DNA of 36,295 bases, from positions 1-36,295 of the forward strand of contig JAHBAL020000544.1 of assembly GCA_018500105.2 (NCBI GenBank), read 5' to 3'. Positions 9,605-19,429 of this stretch are shown here, piece after piece; position 1 is the first letter of the stretch, and each line of letters begins with the position of its first letter. The notes under the pieces were generated by a model. It was not told where the DNA came from. It ran no database searches and was given only the letters and a program-made list of their open reading frames with translations. The position numbers and the translations under genes are program-made. The stretch is from Anaerolineae bacterium (GTDB lineage Bacteria > Chloroflexota > Anaerolineae > J036 > Brachytrichaceae).

Positions 9605-9660
9605 TAATGGTTAATGGTTAATGATTACTCGTTACTCATTACTCGTTACTCGTTACTCGT
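9605..9660. repeat. Heptad array E (between response regulator and histidine kinase)
   Basis: Eight consecutive in-register heptads: TAATGGT TAATGGT TAATGAT TACTCGT TACTCAT TACTCGT TACTCGT TACTCGT. Confidence 0.9.
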
Positions 9661-9689
9661 TTGAATTTTTTAACTCGAACTTTTTTGTT

Positions 9690-11096
9690 ATGTTGAGCTT
9701 TACGCGCACGCTGCGGTTTCGATTGGCCTTGTGGTTTATGGCCGTATTGGGCGGGGCGATGGTGGTGTTGGGGGCGTTGATTTATTTTGGACTGCAACAG
9801 GCGCTGCTAAACAATGTAGATATCACCTTGCGAAATGCGGCAGTGCGCAGCGTCATTCCCAGCAATAACGACGCCGCAGACGATCAACTGCGCCGTTTGT
9901 CATTCATCAGCCTTGCGCCATCGCGGCTGCTCTCGCTCGATGGCACAATGTTGCAATTTGATGCCGCTTTTCCGGTAGATTTGCCAATTGCGCCAGATTT
10001 GCTCGGCATCATCCAAGCCGGCAATGCCCGCTTCGAGACACAGCCTTTGGGCAGTGTGGCATATCGGCTCTATTCTGCGCCGGTGAGTGTGAATGACGGC
10101 GTTAACAACACCCGTGTCGCAGCCGTGCAAGTGGTGCAATCGCTCGAAAATGAATACACAACCTTGGCCAATATGCGGCGGCTGTTCGGAATACTCATTT
10201 TGGTCACCCTGCCATTGGCGGGGCTAGGCGGGTGGTTTTTGGCGGGGCGAGCATTGGCCCCAATCGAGCATGTGCGGCGTGACGTGGCAAGCATTATCGG
10301 CAATGCCGACCTGTCGCAGCGGGTGAGCGAGGGGCTGCCCGACGACGAAGTGGGCAAATTGGCCCGCACTTTCGACGGGCTGCTGGCCCGCATTGAGGGC
10401 GCAATGTCCCGCGAGCGCCAATTTACCGCCGATGCCTCGCACGAATTGCGTTCACCATTGGCGGCGCTCAAAGGCGAGATTTCGGTTGCGCTCAATCGCC
10501 CGCGCTCGGCTGCCGAATACCGCGACACCTTGAGCGAATTAGAAACTTCGGTTGACGACATGACACATGTGGTCGAGGATTTGCTGACGCTGGCCCGCAC
10601 CAACAACGACACCAAACCGGCGGATCAGCCGATTGAAGTGGTGGAAATGGTGATGGGTGTGTGTGACCGAATGATGGTATTGGCGCACGAAAAATCGCTC
10701 GAATTGCGGGTAAAATTGAGCGCCGACCAGCCAGTGGTGACAGGCGACCGCTCGCAACTGACCCGCGTCGTCACCAATTTGGTAGATAACGCCATTCGCT
10801 ACACCCCTGCCGGCGGTGTGGTTGAAGTGCGCGTCAGCCGCAATGTCGCCCATGCGCTTGTCGAAGTGCAGGATACCGGCATCGGCATCGCGCCCGAACA
10901 CGCGCCGCACATCTTTGATCGGTTTTATCGCACCGACAGCGCCCGCTCACGCGAAAATGGCGGCACAGGGCTGGGTCTCGCCATTGCACAAGCCATCATG
11001 CAGCGTCATGGCGGCGATATCGGCGTGGCGAGTGAGGTCGGCGTTGGCACGCTGTTTACCGTGCGGCTACCATTGGTGGCCGACTTGACGGCGTAA
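9690..11096 (+). CDS. HAMP-domain sensor histidine kinase
   Basis: TM-sensor-TM, HAMP, DHp (FTADASHELRSPLAALKGEI), HATPase (LVDNAIRYTPAGG, DTGIGIAPEH, GGTGLGLAIAQAI). Start placed at ATG 9690; the extension to 9621 is repeat-encoded. Confidence 0.94.
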   Translation: MLSFTRTLRFRLALWFMAVLGGAMVVLGALIYFGLQQALLNNVDITLRNAAVRSVIPSNNDAADDQLRRLSFISLAPSRLLSLDGTMLQFDAAFPVDLPIAPDLLGIIQAGNARFETQPLGSVAYRLYSAPVSVNDGVNNTRVAAVQVVQSLENEYTTLANMRRLFGILILVTLPLAGLGGWFLAGRALAPIEHVRRDVASIIGNADLSQRVSEGLPDDEVGKLARTFDGLLARIEGAMSRERQFTADASHELRSPLAALKGEISVALNRPRSAAEYRDTLSELETSVDDMTHVVEDLLTLARTNNDTKPADQPIEVVEMVMGVCDRMMVLAHEKSLELRVKLSADQPVVTGDRSQLTRVVTNLVDNAIRYTPAGGVVEVRVSRNVAHALVEVQDTGIGIAPEHAPHIFDRFYRTDSARSRENGGTGLGLAIAQAIMQRHGGDIGVASEVGVGTLFTVRLPLVADLTA

Positions 11097-11266
11097 TGAG
11101 GTATAGTTATAAAAATCGACGAACCCTCAGTTTGAGGCCGCACTCAATATAGATGCGACTTAAACCTCTCCAGAGATGGAATTTTTTTAGCCACTTCGAT
11201 CTCTGTTTTTTTCGCACGACAGGCGAATTTGAGATTCGACCCAGACAACAATAGACAATAATAAAC

Positions 11267-12190
11267 GTGAAAATTCAGACGCTGATTCCCACCCTGTTCA
11301 TCATCCTTAATGTTACGGCATGCGGGCCACAAGCCGGCCCCGCGCCCGCGCCGCCAACGGCTGCCGCCAAACCTGCCTCGACGACCGCTGCGCCCGCACC
11401 AATGTCGCTCGACGAGTTGCCAATTTTGCCCAATATCAGCCCCAAAATGGTCGCCTTGTATAAAGCTGGGCTGGCGCAAGGCAATAACCCGCGTGTGTTC
11501 ACAAAATTGGGTGATTGTATGACCGACAACCCCGACTTTTTGCGCCCGCTGGCCGAAGGCAAAATCGAATGGGGCGATTATGCGGCGCTAAAGCGCGTGG
11601 TTGAGCAATTTAAGGGCGTGCCCGCCCGCACCGAGCAAGGCTGGCGCGATGACTCCTTTGCCACTACCACGCTTACTTCGGCGGGTGGGTTTAATGTGGC
11701 TGGGCCGCTCGATGCCACATGGGCCGACCCCAAGTGGTGCAAATCGGGCGAGCACCCGCTGGCCTGCGAATATCGCCTCGCCAAGCCGAGCATTGCCGTC
11801 ATTATGTTTGGCACAAACGACGTGACTGCCACCGAGCCGCCCGACTTTGAGCGCTATCTGCGCGACATTTTGGGCGAAACGCTCAAGCACAATATTGTGC
11901 CGTTGCTCAACACCTTTCCAGCACGTCCCGAAAATCCCGAAAAATCGCAATTGCTCAACCAGATCATACTGAAGGTGGGGCGCGAGTTAGACGTGCCGGT
12001 CATCAACTTTCAACGCGCCATCGCTGGCCTGCCCAACAAAGGCGTAAATCCAAATGACACGACCCATTTGTCGTTGCCCGCCGGTGCACGTGCCGATGTG
12101 TTCACGGCAGACGGGCTAAAAGGCGGCGCCAACATGCGCAATTTGGTCACGTTGCAGGCGCTAGATGCGGTTTTGCAGGCAGCGAAGTGA
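11267..12190 (+). CDS. Predicted lipoprotein with SGNH/GDSL-hydrolase-like fold
   Basis: Lipobox-like LNVTAC; KLGDCMTDNPDF (block I-like), VIMFGTNDVTA (block III-like), NDTTHLSLP (D-x-x-H). Confidence 0.65.
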   Translation: MKIQTLIPTLFIILNVTACGPQAGPAPAPPTAAAKPASTTAAPAPMSLDELPILPNISPKMVALYKAGLAQGNNPRVFTKLGDCMTDNPDFLRPLAEGKIEWGDYAALKRVVEQFKGVPARTEQGWRDDSFATTTLTSAGGFNVAGPLDATWADPKWCKSGEHPLACEYRLAKPSIAVIMFGTNDVTATEPPDFERYLRDILGETLKHNIVPLLNTFPARPENPEKSQLLNQIILKVGRELDVPVINFQRAIAGLPNKGVNPNDTTHLSLPAGARADVFTADGLKGGANMRNLVTLQALDAVLQAAK

Positions 12191-12286
12191 AAACAAATTT
12201 CATTCTGACCGTTAACTTATAATATCAACAATCAAATAGTTGGTGTTTGTGGTTAGATATTCTCTATATCTAAAATTACTAAATTT

Positions 12287-15200
12287 ATGAAAAGCGGCAT
12301 GAACCCTTTACCGCTAACGGAATCAGTTGCTGGCACTCGTATTTATCAGTCGGCAGATGAAATAATAACTGCAAAAGATGCCTTAGCTTATCAGCATCTT
12401 TTGCTAAAAGCATGGCGCGAACTTCAACTGACAGCAGTATTGTCAATTAACGGTATTCCGACTGTTTATGTTCGTGACGATATAGAACCCGTCGAACCTC
12501 AAATAATTGCAGAATTACATCGCAAGTTTTGGAATCAGGGGTTAGCTACTATTTTTTTACTACGGGATACTAACCGAATCCGTGTATTTTCCGCAATGAA
12601 AACACCGATTGATCCAAAAACAGCAACAGAAAAAAACATAGAAAATGACCTTTTGGTTGAGGCAATCAATAACTCTACACAAGCTATTCAAGAAACACTC
12701 ATTCTTAAGATCGCAACAGGTCAATATTATGCTTCTAAGCCTGAATGGTTTGTTACAAATCAGGGGATTGATTCATATCTTTTGCGCAACCTTGAGGCTG
12801 TTCGTAACGAGTTGGTTGATGGCAAAGATGGCCTTAGTATTACCATTGCACACGCATTTTTGGGGAGAATTTTATTTGTTTGTTATTTATGCCATCGTGG
12901 AATTATTAACCTCGCCACTTATTTTCCAGATAAGGATTACGATCGATTACAAAGTTTACTTTCTAACCATGACGCGCTATATAACATACTCTTCCCTAAG
13001 CTAAAAGAAGAATTTAACGGCAGCATGTTTGATAACGATCTGTTTGAGGAAGGCAAAAAGATAAAACTACATCACCTTGAAGTTGTGCAAAGTTTCTTGA
13101 ATGGAGATGACGTTACGCGCCATCAAAAAACACTTGGAATATGGGCTTATGATTTTAGCTTCATTCCCATTGAGCTTATTAGCTCTATTTATGAGAAGTT
13201 TTTAGGTGCAGAAGATGATGGGCAACAAAAAAATTTAGGGGCTTACTATACACCGCGTTTCTTAGCTGAAATGACCCTTGACGTTGCATTAGAAGGTAGA
13301 GAAAATTATGATGGTTTGCGTTTCTTAGACCCAGCTTGTGGCTCAGGCATTTTTCTTGTTTTGATGTTTAACCGACTGGTCGCTGAGTGGAGATCAAAAC
13401 AACAAGAAGAAGGATTGCTTATTCAACAATCACAAGCGTTACGTGAAAGATTAAACTTGCTAAGGGGCGTAGATAAAAACCCAACTGCATGTCGAATTAC
13501 ATGTTTTAGCCTGTATGTTGCATATCTTGATCAGTTTAATCCACCAGATGTTCGAAAACATATGGAACAAACCGGTGAAAAGTTGCCAGCGCTTTTATAC
13601 TCTGACAAGCCCGACACAAAAAATTTATCGGTGGTCTGGGAACAAGATTTTTTTAATGTCGCAGATGAATGGCAAGGACAGTTTGACATTATTGTAGGAA
13701 ATCCGCCTTGGGTAGGACGCGGGACAAAACAAATTGCACAAGCATTTGTTGAAAAAACACCTGCATTGCTCTCACAAACAGGAAAAGCGACGCTTGTTGT
13801 TCCTTCAAAAATTTTACTTAACAAGACTGATAAGTTTCAATCTAAGTGGTTAGCGCTAGTAAGACTTGAAAAGGTCGTGCAGTTAGCTGATTACCGCTTC
13901 ATATTATTTAACGAAGCCAAAAGCCCAGCGACTATTATGCGCTTTATAAATACCCCGGCGCAGTTTAATCATAATATCGAATATGTAACACCCAAGGTGA
14001 CACCTACAGACTTGCGTAATGGTGTAATTAGTGTTTCTTCACAAGACCGTAAATGGATTCGCCAAACTCATGTGATGCAGGCTGCGAAACAAGGGATAGC
14101 CGGAGACACCTGGAAAATGTATTTGTGGGGAACGCCGCGTGACCAAAAGTTGTTGGCTTATTTATTAACATTTCCTAAATTAGAAGATCACATCGTTTTA
14201 CCAAGTAAGAATCGAAATAAAGAGTTACATCAGAGTTTTTGGCTAGCTGGTGTAGGATTTAAACCAACAAGTAAAAATGCGTCAGGGAAGTCTGACCGTG
14301 AACTGAAACCATTGGGGAATTGGCATCTAAATGATGAGTTTATTTCACATAAAGATATTAGGGGACTTTATTTTGTTCCCAATCAATTAACATCAACATT
14401 AGGCGAACACTTAACGACTACGAATAGCAGATTGGACGCACTTTATAGTAAACCGTCGGACAAAATTTTTGCCGCACCGTTAATTGTTTGGAATGGTGGA
14501 TTTACAGACGTTTCATTTTTTGATCGTAATGTGCGATTTCGAGATGCTTTGCATTCGATATCAGGGCCACCACAAGAAGAATCTAAGTTAATTTTTTTAA
14601 CAGCTTTTTTTCGATCCAAGTTAGCTAGGTATTTTATTTTTCATACAGCTGCTAGTCTTGGCATTGAACGTGATCAAGTTCACCTTCATGAAGCACTCCA
14701 ATTGCCGTTTTTATTACCTGAACATGAAGATGCTTTGCCAAACAGCCAAGTGTTGATGGATCAAATAGTTGCACAACTTTTAAAATTAAAATCTGAGGCT
14801 GAAAGAAGTGCAGATACAGTTAACAAAAGAATATCACCTTTAGACCCTATGAACTCAGGTGTTTTAAGCGGTTATCAAGAAACTCCATCGCAAATTTATC
14901 GTGAGTGGCGAGCCAGCTTAGTAAAAAAATCGCAGCAGGTGAAAGCGCAATTAGACCCTTTAATTTATCAGTATTTTGGTTTAACGAGTCAGGATATAGC
15001 TTTAGTGGAAGATACGTGTAATATTTTTGATAAGAGTGCTACACCATCTTCACTCGATTCAGCTAAATCTATTCCCACATTAAAAAATGTAGATGCACAA
15101 GGAATGCAAAGCTATGCAGATATGATAACCCAAACATTGAATGAGTGGACAAGTGGCGAAGTGCAAATATCTGCAACTGGGAGTAAAGACAATGAGACTG

Positions 15201-15472
15201 GCTTAGGACTTTTAGAACTCCGTCAGACAGTAAATGCCGAACCCTATACGATTAGTGCTTCTCCTCAGAATTTAGCTCGAAGTATGAATAAGTTGCAACA
15301 AATATCCCGCCAAAGAACGGGCATTTTAGAATATCAACATAGTGGTTGGTATTTTGATAATAATCGCATTATTATTGTTAAACCTGCCCGACTTGGGGAA
15401 TGGACACAGACAGCGGGACTCAATGATGCGGCTGAGATTTATGCTCATATTTCTATGGCACGCCAATCTTAA
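12287..15472 (+). CDS. Large DNA N6-adenine methyltransferase (Eco57I/type IIG-like)
   Basis: 1061 aa; motif I FLDPACGSGIFLVLMFNRL, motif IV NPPWVG, pre-motif SIYEKFLG...NLGAYYTPRFLAEMTLD. AT-rich relative to flanking genes. Confidence 0.85.
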   Translation: MKSGMNPLPLTESVAGTRIYQSADEIITAKDALAYQHLLLKAWRELQLTAVLSINGIPTVYVRDDIEPVEPQIIAELHRKFWNQGLATIFLLRDTNRIRVFSAMKTPIDPKTATEKNIENDLLVEAINNSTQAIQETLILKIATGQYYASKPEWFVTNQGIDSYLLRNLEAVRNELVDGKDGLSITIAHAFLGRILFVCYLCHRGIINLATYFPDKDYDRLQSLLSNHDALYNILFPKLKEEFNGSMFDNDLFEEGKKIKLHHLEVVQSFLNGDDVTRHQKTLGIWAYDFSFIPIELISSIYEKFLGAEDDGQQKNLGAYYTPRFLAEMTLDVALEGRENYDGLRFLDPACGSGIFLVLMFNRLVAEWRSKQQEEGLLIQQSQALRERLNLLRGVDKNPTACRITCFSLYVAYLDQFNPPDVRKHMEQTGEKLPALLYSDKPDTKNLSVVWEQDFFNVADEWQGQFDIIVGNPPWVGRGTKQIAQAFVEKTPALLSQTGKATLVVPSKILLNKTDKFQSKWLALVRLEKVVQLADYRFILFNEAKSPATIMRFINTPAQFNHNIEYVTPKVTPTDLRNGVISVSSQDRKWIRQTHVMQAAKQGIAGDTWKMYLWGTPRDQKLLAYLLTFPKLEDHIVLPSKNRNKELHQSFWLAGVGFKPTSKNASGKSDRELKPLGNWHLNDEFISHKDIRGLYFVPNQLTSTLGEHLTTTNSRLDALYSKPSDKIFAAPLIVWNGGFTDVSFFDRNVRFRDALHSISGPPQEESKLIFLTAFFRSKLARYFIFHTAASLGIERDQVHLHEALQLPFLLPEHEDALPNSQVLMDQIVAQLLKLKSEAERSADTVNKRISPLDPMNSGVLSGYQETPSQIYREWRASLVKKSQQVKAQLDPLIYQYFGLTSQDIALVEDTCNIFDKSATPSSLDSAKSIPTLKNVDAQGMQSYADMITQTLNEWTSGEVQISATGSKDNETGLGLLELRQTVNAEPYTISASPQNLARSMNKLQQISRQRTGILEYQHSGWYFDNNRIIIVKPARLGEWTQTAGLNDAAEIYAHISMARQS

Positions 15473-15477
15473 AAACT

Positions 15478-16107
15478 ATGACTGATACCGCATCGTGGAT
15501 CCCTTTGTTTCCAGAAGAACAAATCCCTAAAATTTTCGAGGCAATTTTCCGATGCATGTCTGCGATCAAAAAGAAAACGCCTAATGAATTAGAGACATCG
15601 CTTAATAAGCGACTCGCCAAAAATTTGATGCGCGATCCACAAATGAGGAATAGCCCGCTTGATATTTCTCGAGAAATGATTACGGATGATGAATCTTCTG
15701 ATGCTGAAGGGCGATTAGATATTGTTTTTAAATACTCTACCGCAGAGGTTAAACCTTGGCCTTATTTTGCGCTTGAAGGAAAGCGATTACATGTGACATT
15801 TTCTTCTGGGAAAAAGAACCTTGTTTCAGAGTATCTTGGTCATCAAGGAATGATGTGTTTTATTACTGGACGATATGCGAAGGGTTTAAAGTCAGGGGCA
15901 ATGCTGGGTTACGTTTTTGATGGCGATATTTTAAAGGCACATAACGCAATTTCACGAAGTATGCAGAAAGAACACACAAAATTGTTAACTAAGCCACCGC
16001 ACCAATTATCTCCATCTAAATTTTTTTCTCATCCACAGGTCTCAGAAACATTTCACACACTTTCGCACGGGGATTTTCAGCTTTTTCATATATTAGTTGC
16101 CGTTTAA
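15478..16107 (+). CDS. Hypothetical protein, possible PD-(D/E)XK nuclease, co-directional with the methyltransferase
   Basis: 209 aa ORF starting 5 nt after the methyltransferase stop; GRLDIVF...YFALEGKRL gives a D-x(n)-ExK pattern. Confidence 0.5.
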   Translation: MTDTASWIPLFPEEQIPKIFEAIFRCMSAIKKKTPNELETSLNKRLAKNLMRDPQMRNSPLDISREMITDDESSDAEGRLDIVFKYSTAEVKPWPYFALEGKRLHVTFSSGKKNLVSEYLGHQGMMCFITGRYAKGLKSGAMLGYVFDGDILKAHNAISRSMQKEHTKLLTKPPHQLSPSKFFSHPQVSETFHTLSHGDFQLFHILVAV

Positions 16108-16134
16108 TCATATTACAAAAGGCAATTTTTAAGT

Positions 16135-18033
16135 TTAATTTAGGGACATTTCCGGAATTAACTCGCCCATTTGTTTACGGATGGCGGCAGAATCGTTGCG
16201 CTCGGCAACAGCGGTCAGTGCGATTATGGCCTCATTTAAGCCTGCCGGAATATTGGCCTCGCTGTTGGTAGCGATGAAGATTTTCTCGTGGCGAGTGCGT
16301 TCGTAGTTTTCATGCGACAAAAATAGCTCCTCGTATAGCTTTTCGCCGGGCCGAATGCCGGTGAAGGCGATGTCAATATCGCGGCCCGGCTGCAAGCCCG
16401 ACAACTCGATCAGCGTGCGAGCGAGGTCGAGAATCTTGACCGGCTCGCCCATATCGAGCACAAAAATCTCGCCGCCTTGTCCCATAACCCCTGCCTGCAA
16501 AACAAGCTGCACGGCTTCGGGGATGGTCATAAAAAATCGCTCCATATCGGGATGCGTGACAGTGACCGGCCCGCCTGCCGCAATTTGTTTGCGGAAGGTC
16601 AGCACAACACTGCCGCGGCTGCCCAACACATTGCCAAAACGCACCGCGCTAAATGCGCGTTTTTTGCCCGCCCGCTGGTTGGCAGCTTGCATAACGACCA
16701 TTTCGGCGATGCGTTTGCTCGCCCCCATGATGGTGGTCGGGTTCACCGCCTTGTCGCTCGAAATCATGACAAACTTTTCCACATCATGCGCCACCGCCGC
16801 ATTCACCAGCATTTGCGTGCCGATGACGTTATTGGTGATGGCTTCGGGCGCGTTGCGCTCCATCAAAGGCACATGTTTGTGAGCCGCAGCATGAAAAATG
16901 ACTTGTGGACGATATTCGCCCATCAGCGCATTCACGCGGTTGGCATGGCGCAAATCACCAATGATGGCGCTAATTTTGGCTTGGCTGGGATCGAGCAAAC
17001 CCGATTTGAGCATTTTGGCGCGTAGGTCGTTTAGCTCGTTTTCGATCTCAAACACGCTGTTTTCGCCGTGCCCAAAAACAATCAGGTGTTCGGGTTGGCA
17101 GCGCAAAATTTGACGGCACAGTTCGCTGCCAATCGAGCCGCCGCCGCCGGTCACCAACACCCGTTTGCCGCGCAATAATTGCTGCACGCCTGCCGTATCA
17201 GTCACCACCGGCTCGCGCCGCAACAGGTCTTCGATCTGAATATTACGCAGTTGGCTGACATTGACCTTGCCGTCCAAAATTTCGTAAATGCCGGGGATGA
17301 TACGCGCACGTGCGCCCGATTGCTCGCTCCATTGCATCACTTGGCGCAGCACTTTACCGCTGGCGGTGGGCATGGCAATGATGGTTTGCTCAATGCCGAA
17401 CTTGGCAACTAAGCGCGGCAAATCTGCCGATTTGCCCAGCACGGGCAAGCCGTAAATGCGCACGCCTTGTTTGGCGGGATTGTCATCCACAAAGCCAAGC
17501 ACATGCAACCCCATTTGCGGGTTTTGGCTAATTTCGCGGGCGATCATTGCCCCCGCGTCACCCGCACCGACGATGAGGGCTGGCACGCTTTCGGCCCCGC
17601 GATTTTGCAAGCTGCGGCGGCGTTGTTGTTGCACCGAAAATTTGCTGGCCGAGCGAAAAAGCAAACGCGGCCCCGCCGTTGCCCAAATTGCCAACACCAA
17701 ATAGATGAATGGGGCTGAGCGCGGCACAACGATATCGGGAAAAACAAAATTGGCGATGATAAGGCTGACGCAACCGCCCAAAAGCACCCCGCTTGCGGTG
17801 CCAATCGTGAGCAAGAGCATGTCTTCGGTGGCAGCATAACGCCACATTCGCCCATATACATTGGTTTTGTAAAAAATGCCGATGGTAGCGACGACGGTGC
17901 TGCCGCCCAATAACAAGATGCCACTCAGATAATCGGAAACATTCACCCGATCGAGTCTGAGCATGTAGGTGGCAAACGCACCTAAAAGCAATAGCAAGGC
18001 ATCGGCCAACAAAAAATAACGATTGCGCAACAT
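16135..18033 (-). CDS. CapD-like nucleoside-diphosphate-sugar epimerase/dehydratase (membrane-anchored polysaccharide biosynthesis protein)
   Basis: N-terminal TM helices, ALIVGAGDAGAMIAREI, VLVTGGGGSIGSELCRQIL, IFHAAAHKHVPLME, SSDKAVNPTTIMGASKR. ATG 18033 chosen over 18123. Confidence 0.93.
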   Translation of the reverse strand: MLRNRYFLLADALLLLLGAFATYMLRLDRVNVSDYLSGILLLGGSTVVATIGIFYKTNVYGRMWRYAATEDMLLLTIGTASGVLLGGCVSLIIANFVFPDIVVPRSAPFIYLVLAIWATAGPRLLFRSASKFSVQQQRRRSLQNRGAESVPALIVGAGDAGAMIAREISQNPQMGLHVLGFVDDNPAKQGVRIYGLPVLGKSADLPRLVAKFGIEQTIIAMPTASGKVLRQVMQWSEQSGARARIIPGIYEILDGKVNVSQLRNIQIEDLLRREPVVTDTAGVQQLLRGKRVLVTGGGGSIGSELCRQILRCQPEHLIVFGHGENSVFEIENELNDLRAKMLKSGLLDPSQAKISAIIGDLRHANRVNALMGEYRPQVIFHAAAHKHVPLMERNAPEAITNNVIGTQMLVNAAVAHDVEKFVMISSDKAVNPTTIMGASKRIAEMVVMQAANQRAGKKRAFSAVRFGNVLGSRGSVVLTFRKQIAAGGPVTVTHPDMERFFMTIPEAVQLVLQAGVMGQGGEIFVLDMGEPVKILDLARTLIELSGLQPGRDIDIAFTGIRPGEKLYEELFLSHENYERTRHEKIFIATNSEANIPAGLNEAIIALTAVAERNDSAAIRKQMGELIPEMSLN

Positions 18034-18086
18034 GACAAGTGCCAACGAACGTATAGTCGTTGCGGGGAAGATTATATGCAGTCGGC

Positions 18087-19049
18087 TTAGCGCCAAACTT
18101 CGATGATGACGATTTCGGGCCATGTATTGAGGCGGGTGGGCGTGCTGGCCTCGCCACAGCCAGACGTAATATAAACATGGCCTTGGGGCAAATGGTATGA
18201 GCCACGATAAAGGTTGTATTTCACCGGCACGCCAAGACTGGGCGCAAATGGCAGATAGATTTGCCCAGCGTGGGTGTGCCCAAACAAAAATAGATCGGCA
18301 CGATGGGAAATCTCTTGCATGAGATCGGGGTTGTGTGCAATGACTAAGTGACAGGCGGCGCTTGCTTCCGCCGCCTCGGCAAAAGCTTGGGCAACATCAT
18401 GTTCCTCAACCCACAACTCGCCCAGGCCGGTAATACGCAGCCCACCGGCCTCATTGGCGGCGATAAAAGACTCATTGTGCAAGATACGAATATTGACCTG
18501 AGGCAACACAGCGTGCAGTTCGGCTTTGCGCGGGGTGCGGTCATGCAGCCCGTGATCATGATTGCCCATCACAGCGAACACGCCCAACCGCGATTTCAAT
18601 TGGGCCAGTGGCCCTAGTAAATCGGCCAAACGCAAATGGGCGGGCGGATGCCCGTAAAAATCGCCGCCATATAAAATAAGGTCGGGCGTGTGCGCGTTGA
18701 TGGCGTCCACAACCCGCTGCGTCCATTCGGCGCGTTTGAAACGCCCAACATGCAAGTCAGAAAAATAGGCAATCGTATAGGCAGGCGGTGTGCCATTTTC
18801 GGGCGTGCCAATGTGCAAACGCCGCACATGCAACTGCTTCGGCGCGATAAACCGCGCATAAATGCCAATCGCAGCGCAAGCCAACATCACCAGCCCCAGC
18901 CCAGCCCACAGCCACAGCCCTTGCCACGCCGCGATCAGCGTCCCGATCAATGCCGCGATGCCAATCGGCAGCGACGACAAAAAGATGAGGTCAATAAGCA
19001 ACTCAATATTGGGGTAAACGACGTCGGTGATGAATTTAGGTGGGCGCAT
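18087..19049 (-). CDS. Metallophosphoesterase, membrane-associated (YaeI-like)
   Basis: FSDLHVGRF, YGGDFYGH, VMGNHDHG, LVIAHNPD, LFGHTHAGQI; N-terminal TM helices. Confidence 0.9.
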   Translation of the reverse strand: MRPPKFITDVVYPNIELLIDLIFLSSLPIGIAALIGTLIAAWQGLWLWAGLGLVMLACAAIGIYARFIAPKQLHVRRLHIGTPENGTPPAYTIAYFSDLHVGRFKRAEWTQRVVDAINAHTPDLILYGGDFYGHPPAHLRLADLLGPLAQLKSRLGVFAVMGNHDHGLHDRTPRKAELHAVLPQVNIRILHNESFIAANEAGGLRITGLGELWVEEHDVAQAFAEAAEASAACHLVIAHNPDLMQEISHRADLFLFGHTHAGQIYLPFAPSLGVPVKYNLYRGSYHLPQGHVYITSGCGEASTPTRLNTWPEIVIIEVWR

Positions 19050-19067
19050 AGTTCCAACATTTTCCCT

Positions 19068-19097
19068 ATTGTAGCGATTGGCGCTGCAAGGTATAAT
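19068..19097. promoter_or_regulatory. Overlapping divergent promoters (metallophosphoesterase/secG)
   Basis: + strand TTGTAG (19069-19074)-17 nt-TATAAT (19092-19097), ATG at 19106. - strand TTATAC (19096-19091)-17 nt-TACAAT (19073-19068). Confidence 0.5.
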
Positions 19098-19105
19098 AGT
19101 TTGTT

Positions 19106-19339
19106 ATGATCTTAAATGTCTTCCTCGGCATCGCACAGATTGTTTTAGCCATTGCGCTAATTGGCGCAGTGCTGTTGCAAAGCAAGGGCGAAGAATTAGG
19201 CGGCGTATTTGGTGGGGCGCAAAGCATCTATCAAACCCGTCGCGGCGTTGATCGCTTGTTATTCACCATCACGGTGTTTCTTGCGATTGCCTTCTTCGTG
19301 CTCGCCATTGTCAACGTGATTATGTCGGCTGCAAAATAA
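19106..19339 (+). CDS. secG: Preprotein translocase subunit SecG
   Basis: 77 aa, two TM segments, QSKGEELGGVFGGAQSIYQTRRGVDRLL. Confidence 0.9.
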   Translation: MILNVFLGIAQIVLAIALIGAVLLQSKGEELGGVFGGAQSIYQTRRGVDRLLFTITVFLAIAFFVLAIVNVIMSAAK

Positions 19340-19429
19340 TTATTCGCGATCAGGCATCTGTAATCAGTCATCGTAATCAAAACTATCCTCTTCTGATTGC
19401 GATGGCTGGTGATGATGTTGTAAATTTTT

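Noticed and set aside
9621-9689. N-terminal extension MITRYSLLVTRYSF of the histidine kinase
   Set aside because: Translated heptad array; ATG 9690 gives a normal membrane-anchor start.
12191-12286. Insertion-element or integrase border for the AT-rich island
   Set aside because: No transposase, tRNA or convincing flanking direct repeat could be seen by eye; mechanism of acquisition left open.
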